Shown piece by piece: positions 55,501-64,000 of a DNA stretch of 64,000 bases. The stretch's first letter is position 1. Each line of letters starts with the position of its first letter. The notes under the pieces were generated by a model. The model worked only from the letters and a program-made list of their open reading frames with translations, searched no databases and was not told where the DNA came from. Both the position numbers and the translations under genes were made by a program. The stretch is from Tetrapyrgos nigripes (Eukaryota > Basidiomycota > Agaricomycetes > Agaricales > Campanellaceae). The stretch is taken from NCBI GenBank assembly GCA_013368315.1, contig JAACJM010000214.1, positions 62,001 to 126,000 on the forward strand, given 5' to 3'.

Positions 55501-58500
55501 TTTTAAGAAAACTCGGAGGGGGAAGAGGAGAGAGGGTTGAGAACTGCTTTTGCATTTCACGACGATGCACCGTCTGCTACATCCACTCGTTTGTAGCTTT
55601 TTGGCGAAGATGAAAAGAGCAAGTTAGAACCTTCATTGAATGATATTCGCCAAGGAAACCAAATGCCCTCAATGCTTCTCTTAGCTGGCTGCTGAAGCGC
55701 TGATAATCCAGCTTGAAGTTGCAGCGTTAGGAACAACCCAGTGCGAAAGAAAGAGCAGGCCAGTAGTAACAGCACATGACTGTGACCTCGATTGCAACTT
55801 GAGCTTGAGGGCCGGCCCGGGTTCCCTCTGCACCTGACCATGAACTTGGATTCAATCGTGGTTAATGTTTACTTTAATATAGTCTAATTGTGAGTACTTC
55901 ACAGAGTCTCGCATCCCCCACTCCTCTCAGTCTCCATCCTTTCCTATCCTCCATCTTGGTTCGTACATCTCGTTGAGATCGGGCCCTCCCTACTAGCAGT
56001 TTATGATCTGATCACAATTCAGTGAAACTGCTAGTCTCCTAACATCCACACATCTTCCTCTCACATCCGTCCCAAACATCCTTTTGCCACACGTCGCATC
56101 TATTTCATATTCTCCTTCACTTACTTATATACTTTCCCTTCTTACTATATTTTCCCTTAGTTTATCTCTCTCGTTCACTCGCCGCTCACTCGAGAGATTT
56201 TTTTGTTCACCCTCCCTTCCCACCCTCTTTTCAAATTCTTACTCGAGTAGAGGCAAACTTTTCCTGACAAGGGGCTTTCTCCCATGTGGTTTACTCCCGC
56301 AGGTTTTTACTGTTACCCTACTACAGACATTGTAGTATACTTAACTTACTGAAATGTCGTAGTAAGCCCTCTTCTTCATCCCAATGTCATTTCTTGTACG
56401 GGCAGCCTCTTGGGGTCGTCGCGATCCGCCTATTATTTCATGTCTGATGTCCTCTGACTCGCGTTAGAAGACGCAGCAATTAGCTTGCCAAAAACCTAAC
56501 ACGGCGGGGATGAGAGCATTTTTGTTGAGTGAAAGGGTTCAGTCCGGTTCAGCGCCAAATTTCTTGAACGCTGAACCGTACCTTGCGGTGTCCGGTCCCA
56601 TCAGCAAAACCACAAAAGTGTGATCAGCATATTTGGCATTTTCGCATCCTCCGGATGCCCGATCATACCAAATGATGCGCTACCTGGTGTTTTCCTGAAT
56701 ATACACATGGCATCCACAGATACATGGTACATATTTGGTATTTTCTGCATCTTTGGTCCTTGGAACAGGTCCATACATTGTCCACAAGTACATATGTATT
56801 TTTCTGTAAGTAAGAGTACATTGTACAAAAAGGTATATGTACTACGTACTACTCAATTCTGATGTATTGACAGAGTACCTGTTTCCAAGAAAACTCTTCC
56901 TCAGTACCAACACAGCAAGTGAATAGAGGGGGCCTGAAGGGCAGGGATTGCACTGGACTGCAGGGGAGGGAGGGAGGGTTGACAATGTCGACGTCGAGCT
57001 TCAAGCTTGAAGTTTTTGTGTTGGAGCACCCAGGAACAAAGCAGCGCCCGTTGCTGCTGATGACATTTACGGTCACAAGACTCAATTCCGGCGGAGTTTG
57101 AAATGTTTGTTGATCAAACCAGCGGTTCAGACGTGACTCACGCATTTCTTTCTTACTTTTCCCCATCATCTCCCTCCATTGACCATTTGTAGCTGGTTCC
57201 TTGTTCTCGTGTACACTCATGCCTTAAGTGTGTCTGTCCACCTTTAGTATCCCCAAGTCCCACCAATATGTGTTGTTCAGGATGCTTGACAGTTTTCACA
57301 GTTGGCAACTGAGTAAGTTATTTGTCACTCTCGTATTTCATGCACTGAGACAGCTGTCCAGGTACTTGTGCTCACAGGTCCTTATTCTATTGTTTTTCTT
57401 CTCAGCGGTGAGTAATGACATAGTGAAAGCTATCATCTTCTGACTATTCTTTTTCCAGTGTGCGTATTCATGCTGTCATGATCCCATTCGTTTCACTCTC
57501 CAAGGTATGTACTAATCTTCTCAAGGTCTCTCATCTTCTGACTGTTTTTTCCCTCATTAGTGCGCCTATACTACGAATGTTTAATGTTGTCATTGTATGT
57601 TCAGAAGAATTATGCTCAGAGTGTTGAGGGCAGGTCATATGTGGAGGTCGAGGGCAATGTAATGTAGCGTAAGTAGCATATGTACATACTTATATCTATT
57701 ACCACTCTGTACTATATATGTACCTTTGGGGAATACATACTTTTTCTGCTGTTAACTACTGCAATCGCTGGCCACATCTGAGTACCACAATATTGTGTAT
57801 CCAGCCATATATTCAAGCATCCTAGGGCTCAGAAAGGTTGCAGGACTGCGTAGGAAGGAGCATATTTGCTCATATATTCAGCAGGATCAGGGGATATTAA
57901 TGAGTATGATTGTGTATCCTGGGGATGCACTTGGGGTCACATGGATACACCCGAAAATTGGTATGATCTGGCATTTTTTCGTGTGCCAGGATGCCAATCA
58001 TGGATTTGTGGATTTCCTGATGCCAGAGATTCTCTGAACTTCGGCCTAGTTCAAGTCCAAGGAAGGCTCAGACGCGTCCGAACTTTCTCTGTCAAAGTTG
58101 AGTAGTTATCTGTACGCAAATGAATACTTCAAGATCTGTTGATGACGAAAGACTGACCAAAGCATAGAAAAAGGAAGTACACAGAAACTGCTCCACATTC
58201 CAGCTCAGAGAGGAATGTTTCTGCATCCATTATATGTTCATGTGCTCTACTAAAAAGAATGTAATTGCACAGACCTGAATACAGAGTGTGCATGCACTGT
58301 GAGTGGTCATCAAACATCAAAAAAATCAAGTCAGAAATGCATTACAAGTTCAACGTGTTCGGACACGATCAGATGCGTCCAGTAAATTTCAGAATTGCTG
58401 GATCACGGACTGAACCTGTGGTCTGGTCCAAAAAACTCTTGAACTTTGAACTGGACTTTCTGTCTCTTCTGTTCTTCTTCCATCATCTTGGAACATCATC

Positions 58501-58947
58501 CAAAGTAAAACTGCAGCATCCAGCTCAGTTCTTCCTCTATCCAACTGAATCTTCATATATGAAATCCTCTGGTGCACTCCTATCGAGCTATCAATTTTGG
58601 TGGACACCAACGTGGTATTTGCTCACCGACATCGCTGACAACGATGAGCTCACTACTCTCCTTTTCTGTGCGTAACAGTACTCTTTCCCATGCACAATGG
58701 CCCTCCAACCTGTCCACTATTCCACCGCTGCGAGACCATTCTGACTCACTTATGAGCAGCAGATGTCACGCAAGCCTGTGCAGACTTGTGCTTGGTAGTA
58801 GCATCATTGTGTACATACACTTCAATAAATCTGCAGTACTCCATTACCACCGCTAGGGAATAGCATGGGTTGGCAGGTAAGTGACCTATGAAACCAAAAT
58901 GTTGTGAATTTGCCAACACTTGTCTTGATATACTCTGACACTGCAGT
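55501..58947. other. Gene-poor stretch before the Plavaka remnant
   Basis: 55900-56340 is pyrimidine-rich on the plus strand. 56590-56870 and 57700-58070 are rich in GGATGC/GCATCC and TACATA-type words and look like decayed repeats. ORFs 57795-58105 and 58265-58675 are open but unrecognised; parts may belong to the 5' end of the transposon. Confidence 0.4.
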
Positions 58948-61530
58948 CGTCAGGGACCCTGTCAGAACCTGCACAAAAGAAGTACTCAACAAGACTCCTC
59001 TGACATCCAACCTGGAGCAGCATCTGCCAAAGAGATCCAGCATGAAGACCAGCTGTCATTCCAGGGCGACCTTTTTGGGCAGGATTACACTGAGGCTGAC
59101 TTTCCTGGGTTTGGAGATGATGTGGGTTGGGATGACAGAGTTTTAGATGTTGAAGAGGAATGGGGAGGATTGGCTGAAGCCCCTGATCCTGAGATGGAGA
59201 AGACCTGGGAGCTGGAATGGACAACTGCTGTCATTGGAGATGATGACATGTCAGTGGACGAGACTGACCTGGATGCACTACAGACAGATCAGTGTTGGAA
59301 CCAACATATCATGCAAAGTCTTCCCTCTGAACAGGACAATATACATGTTGACATCTTTTGTGGCCATGCTGGCGAGGCCCTTCCAGAATCCAATCCCATT
59401 CCTCCCCATTTACGCAACAGCTTTGCACAGTATCAAACTCAACTTCTCAGCAGCAGCAAGAATATCTGGGCACCATTTGCATCTCGTCAGGACTGGGAGA
59501 TTGTGCATTGGGCTAAGATGAGAGGAACTGGGTCCACCGCATTTTCAGATTTGCTGGCAATAGAAGGCATATGTTTTTTTTCTGTGACTCAGATAATGTA
59601 CTCATAACCTCAAACATTTTCCAGGTAGCTGACATGCTTGGTTTATCATATACCAATGCTGCTGAGCTGAATGAGATAATCGACAATAACATTCCTCAGC
59701 GACAGGCCAACTTTTACTTGACAAGAAGTTGTTATTGCTGGCGAGGCGTATGACCTCTATTCTCAGGATATAATGCAGTGTATCCAGGCTCTCTATGGGA
59801 ATCCAGAGCACAGCCAGTACATGTGTTTTGTCCCTGAGCAGCATTACGCTGATAAGGACAAGACTATGTGTCTATATCATGATGTGCATACTGGGAGGTG
59901 GTGGTGGAACACGCAGGTATGAGGTCTTGACTTCTTGTATATAAATACATTGTTACTCATTATCAGGAAGGCACAGCTTGAGAAAGAGAAGCCAGGTGCT
60001 ACCATCATTCCCCTCATCCTCTCTAGTGATAAAACTCAAATAACTATTTCGGAATAAATCAGCTTATCCCATTTACTTGACCATTGGCAACCTACCCAAG
60101 GAGATCCACTGTAAACCCTCTCAACAAGGTCAAATCCTTCTTGGGTACCTTCCATCTACTCGACTCACCAACATTACCAATAAAGCAGCTCAGAGACGCA
60201 TACTTGCAAATTTGTTCCATGCATGTATGTCTCATCTTCTTGCTCTGCTTGAGGATGCTGGAAAGGAAGGAGTGGTCATGACGAGTGGTGACTGTATATC
60301 ACGACGATGCCATCCTATTCTTGCCATGTATGTTGGAGACTATCCAGAACAAATGCTCGTCACCTGCAGTTACTATGGTGACTGTCCTCAATGCAATGTT
60401 GGAAAGGACTCATTGGGAGATTACCCACGTACAGCTCCTTACCATGACCCACAAAAGGCAACACATGCCACAAAAATGGTTGGCTTAGATGTTTGGGCTC
60501 AGACATGTCTCGAGGCCAATATCAAGCTGGTACAACATCCTTTCTGGGAGGATCTTCCTTACACTGATATTTTCTGCTCCATCACTCCCAACCTTCTCCA
60601 ACAGCTGTACCAAGGTGTTATGAAGCATCTTATTTTGTGGTTGAGTGATATTTGTGGCACAGATGAGATTGACGTGTAGGTGCACTGTCTACCTGCAAAC
60701 CATGGCATGCAGATATTTCACAAAGTAATAACATCTCTGTCCAGGGTCAGCGGGGCTGAGCATAAACAAATCTGCTCCTCCCTCCTTGGTCTTGTTATTG
60801 AGATACCTTTGCTCTCTGCACATCAGTCACATACACTAATTTAGGCAACTCGTGCTCTGCTTGACTTCTTATACATTGCCAACTTTCCTGTTCATTCCAG
60901 CAATACACTAGCATCACTAGCAGAGTCACTGGAAGATTTCCACAATCACAAACATATCTTCATTGAATTAGGAGCTAGGGAGCACTTCAATTTTCCAAAG
61001 TTGCATGCAATGTGTCACTACGTGCGCTCCATCAAGAACTACAGCACCTGCGATAACTACAAGATGGAGACTACAGAATGACTTCATATCGACTTCACTA
61101 AGGATGCCTATTGAGCGAACAAACCACAAAGACGAGTATGCTCAGATGACGAAAATGGTTGGAGTGGCGGGAGAAAATCATGTATCATGGAAACTATCTG
61201 GTTTAGAGAGTCGAGCAGCGGATATCCCAGGCCGATGCTAGTTCAGTATCTTCTGCACATCCTCAGGCTTCGGAGTCTATCCAGTTTGATTTTCCAGGAG
61301 CAAAGTGTATGCTACTCGACATGAAGTGTATCTTTGAGCAGAAGATGACCCGTACTCTGACAGTATCTTCTGTTTCATTTTCAAAAATTGAGGATACTGG
61401 TGATTGTGGTTATGGAGCTACTGATTTCTGGTCTGCCCTATGGAAATTTGTTGTATGGTTTGAAAACCCCAGACTATCTCTCCGCGAACTCACCAACTGT
61501 GCGTCATCAGTAACCTTTCCATTCTGAAGT
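58948..61530 (+). pseudogene. Plavaka transposase (CACTA-type), decayed
   Basis: Fragments of a basidiomycete Plavaka transposase in order: an acidic N-terminal part (GQDYTEADFPGFGDDVGW), PFASRQDWEIVHWAKMRG, VADMLGLSYTNAAELNEIID, VVIAGEAYDLYSQDIMQCI, HYADKDKTMCLYHDVHTGRW, IIPLILSSDKTQITI, NKSAYPIYLTIGNLPKEIHC, LFHACMSHLLALLEDAGKEG, HPILAMYVGDYPEQMLVTCS, CPQCNVGKDSLGDYPRTAPY, FCSITPNLLQQLYQGVMKHL, SRVSGAEHKQICSSLLGLV and FNFPKLHAMCHYVRSIKNYS. SSDKTQ, PIYLTIGN and LLQQLYQG are family hallmarks. Lesions: a frame shift near 59727, loss of bases near 60050, TAG near 60677, and TGA in place of Arg near 61079 and 61110 (TTE-stop-LHIDF and KDAY-stop). No matching terminal repeats could be placed around it. 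Confidence 0.87.
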
Positions 61531-61851
61531 GTGCATGTCTGTCATTCGATCAAGTTTGTTAACTACAACTTATATGGAAATGAAACTCTTGATTCCGTTA
61601 CAGCTCGTCCACATTGATACAACAAGGATAATCGTGTGGTAAAATACTCCCAATTTGATACTGCGCTCATCAAATATGATAACATAGCATCGTAAAATCA
61701 CCTGAATACATTGAAAGGTACCACTTCTTGAGTCTTGTTGCTTATGTTGGTGTTTATTCCAGTTCTTCTTTTGGTAGGATGCACGTTGGTGGTTATTTTC
61801 ACACTACCAGAAGATAAACTCGACCTACTTTTCAGCTCACAGAACAGGCCA
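61531..61851. other. Flank between Plavaka remnant and next element
   Basis: No ORF or repeat recognised. It ends in GGCCA, the same bases that precede the CACTG element at 2123. Confidence 0.4.
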
Positions 61852-62310
61852 CACTGGGTGCAAACACTTGTAAATCCTCTGCTTTACTGAGGTTTTACAA
61901 GAGTATTACACCAAGCCAATCAATATGTAAGACTCCTTGTCATACATTAGTATTACAAGAGACAGAAAAAATTAGGACAACCTTGTATGACCATTGTAAG
62001 TCAGAAAGAAATAACATGGACTTTCAGTGTGACTTGCTGTCACTGTATACCCTTGGTTGATATACTGTGGAATTACACAGGAATTTCAGAGTGACTTTTT
62101 GTCACAATATGTCATGTAGTAAGACACATAGGAAATACTGGAGTATTTCAGTGTGACAGATAATCACAGTATGACAAACAGTAAGGCAAGAGAGATTTAC
62201 AAAGGACTTACAAGGAAGCAAAATCTGCAGGAAATTTACAAAGTGACAATCAAGTCACAGTAATACACTTGTAAGACTAGCTGTATTATCAAGGAATTAC
62301 AAGAAACATT

Positions 62311-62690
62311 TCTGCCTTGTCTCCCCCTGTCTGCCCCGTCTGCCCCATCTGCCTTGTCTACTCTGTCTGCCTCGTCTGCCTCATCTGCTCCATCTGCTCG
62401 TCTGCCTTGTCTGCTCCGTCTGCCTTGTCTGCCTTGTCTGCTCCATCTGTCTTGTCTGCCTTGTCTGCTCCGTCTGCCTTGTCTGCCTTGTCTGCTCCAT
62501 CTGCCTTGTCTGCCTTGTCTGCTCTGTCTGCCTTGTCTGCCTTGTCTGCCCTGTCTGTCCCGTCTGCCTTGTCTGCCCCATCTGCCCCATCTGCCTCATC
62601 TGCCCCATCTGCCTCGTCTGCCCCATCTGCTGTCTGTCCCGTCTACCTCGTCTGCCCCATCTGCCTTGTCTGCTCTGTCAATCAGCATGT
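62311..62690 (+). repeat. TCTGCC(TTG) minisatellite, left arm
   Basis: About forty imperfect 9-bp units (TCTGCCTTG, TCTGCTCCG, TCTGCCCCA and variants). Because the unit length is a multiple of three, all frames stay open and give Leu-Pro-Cys-, Ser-Ala-Leu- or Cys-Leu-Val-type repeats (62317-62787 and 62354-62989 on plus, 62381-62626 on minus). I treat these as by-products of the repeat rather than genes. Confidence 0.85.
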
Positions 62691-63315
62691 CAATCTGTGG
62701 CCGTGTCAACTGCTGCCACGTCGAATCATCTTGTTCACTCTGCCAGCCTCTGCATGTGCTTGTACATACCTATCTGGCCTTAGTTAAAGTCAACCCCAGA
62801 GTCCTTAAATCCTCAATTTCCTCAAGTTCTACCCTCAATATATACCTGCAAGTCCCTACTGTCAAGATACTTTTGTCTTTGCCTCAAGAATACACATTCC
62901 TGGGCCCGGGTCTTGTCATTCTCTGGGTCATTTCTAGCCCTCGCAGCTCATTGGCAAATACAAGCTGCTCTATCAGCATGCATGAGTGAGGAAATGGTTG
63001 TACAGCCCAGGTATGTTGTGTACAACCTTACATGCACTGATGACTTTCTTTTTTTTTTTAGCACCATTTCACTCTGAGCATGTTCAGTCATGAGGGCTGC
63101 TGGAAGGATCGGTGCAAGAAGTGGGTGATGGACTAATGGAAAGGGTTTTTGGGATACCATACATATATGTATTTGCTATGTCATTGTTGCAATGTGCATA
63201 TAAGCATTATGTTGTATATATTTAGGCCCTCATCTATATAACTTCTTTCATTTACTGCTTGAACTTCCAATTGCAGGACCAGAAAAAGTACCAAACCCAA
63301 ATAGACAGTATATGT

Positions 63316-63470
63316 GGAAGAGGCAGACAAGGCAGAGCAGACGGGGCAGACGGGGCAGAGACAGGGCAGACAGGGCAGACGAAGCAGACAAGGCAGACAG
63401 AGCAGACAAGGCAGACAGAGCAGACAAGGAGCAGATGAAGCAGATGACAAGGCAGACACAGTAGTCTGCC
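63316..63470 (-). repeat. Same minisatellite in inverse orientation, right arm
   Basis: GGCAGACAAGGCAGAGCAGA-type units, the complement of the left arm, shorter (about 150 bp). Together with 62311-62690 they form inverted arms around about 630 bp inside the CACTG element. Confidence 0.8.
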
Positions 63471-64000
63471 CTTTTCCTGTCCAGCCTGAGCTGTCTATTT
63501 ATATTTAGTTGAATGAATTCATTGTATTACATCCTGTACATTTTCAGTAAGCCCTTCTGTATTACTCAATTGACATGCACTGCAAATCCATCCAACAAGT
63601 CTCTTGTAAGTCCATTGGATATACATGATGACTTACAAAATAGTCACTTTTCAGTAAAGTCATTGTAATGTCTTGTGACTTACAAGTGTCTTACTGTGAC
63701 CAGTCTGTCACACTGTATATTCTCCATTTAGCATGCAGGTTTTTTCCAGAGACTTATGAGATAGACTTTTAAAACCTGCATCTTGTAATTCCCTTGTAAA
63801 ATCACAAGTCTTTCTAGGGTATTACTGTGACACAGCTGTCCCTCCGTAAATTCAGTGTAAATATGAGCAGTCTTACCCAAGACTTTCAAGTTCTACCTTC
63901 TGGTAAGTCCTCTGTAAATTTTACTTGGTTTACAAATTGTCTTAATGGGACATTATCTCACACTGAAATACCCTGGTATTTCAGTTCTGTTTTACAAGAA

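Larger units (their letters stand above)
61852..64000. mobile_element. Second CACTG-ended element, cut by the window end
   Basis: The left end is CACTGGGTGCAAACACTTG after CCA (61849-61851). The next 450 bp and the last 500 bp of the window carry many TTACAAG/CTTGTAA motifs, the subterminal repeats expected of a CACTA-type element. The middle holds a TCTGCC minisatellite and its inverted counterpart. No transposase ORF is seen. The right end and its target duplication lie beyond 64000. Different subterminal motif from the element at 2123-3187, so a different family. Confidence 0.65.

Noticed and set aside
62381..62989. Repeat proteins of Leu-Pro-Cys or Gln-Thr-Arg type
   Set aside because: They come from a 9-bp minisatellite that is open in every frame on both strands, with no start context or flanking domain.

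Overview
The window looks like nuclear DNA of a filamentous basidiomycete (Agaricomycetes). Genes are cut by many 45-70 bp introns with GTGAGT/GTAAGT donors and CTAAC-like branch sites. Recognisable products include a lanosterol-synthase-type cyclase, DUF6534-type membrane proteins, a CAX Ca2+/H+ exchanger, an HMG-box regulator and a Plavaka (CACTA-type) transposase. There are no operons. About half the window is repeats or gene-free DNA.

Layout. 1-8.3 kb is a nested mobile-element region. A coding repeat family, here called R1, lies head to tail and has been hit by a Tc1/mariner element, a CACTG-ended element and a retrotransposon leaving a solo LTR; in each case an uninterrupted R1 copy shows the empty site. 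8.3-10.5 kb is pyrimidine-rich DNA without a clear gene. 10.5-13.3 kb (minus) is an oxidosqualene cyclase with two single-base frame breaks. 13.75-14.28 kb is a hAT-type MITE with an 8-bp target duplication. 14.4-19.6 kb (minus) holds two DUF6534-type membrane genes in tandem, separated by a pogo-like remnant; a third, broken relative lies at 27.3-28.9 kb. 19.6-27 kb is mostly gene-free, with a tandem duplication and a perfect 40-bp inverted repeat. 29-30.8 kb has an inverted-repeat element and another R1 copy.

32.6-49.5 kb is the gene-rich core: a CAX exchanger (minus), a cysteine-rich type I membrane protein (plus), an unrecognised 184-residue protein (minus), a secreted NucA/NucB-type nuclease (plus), an HMG-box factor (minus), a tRNA-Arg(ACG) with a tiny intron, and a secreted type-B carboxylesterase (plus, one apparent frame break). 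49.5-64 kb is again repeat-rich: a GCAGACACCC-repeat element, an uncertain gene at 54-55.5 kb, a decayed Plavaka transposase, and a CACTG-ended element carrying TCTGCC minisatellites that runs off the window end.

The most unusual item is R1: conserved ends, variable interior, head-to-tail junctions with a hairpin, and a protein family I do not recognise. Several decayed elements share CGA-to-TGA changes, which fits C-to-T mutation at CpG. All protein names are from reading motifs by eye; no search was run.
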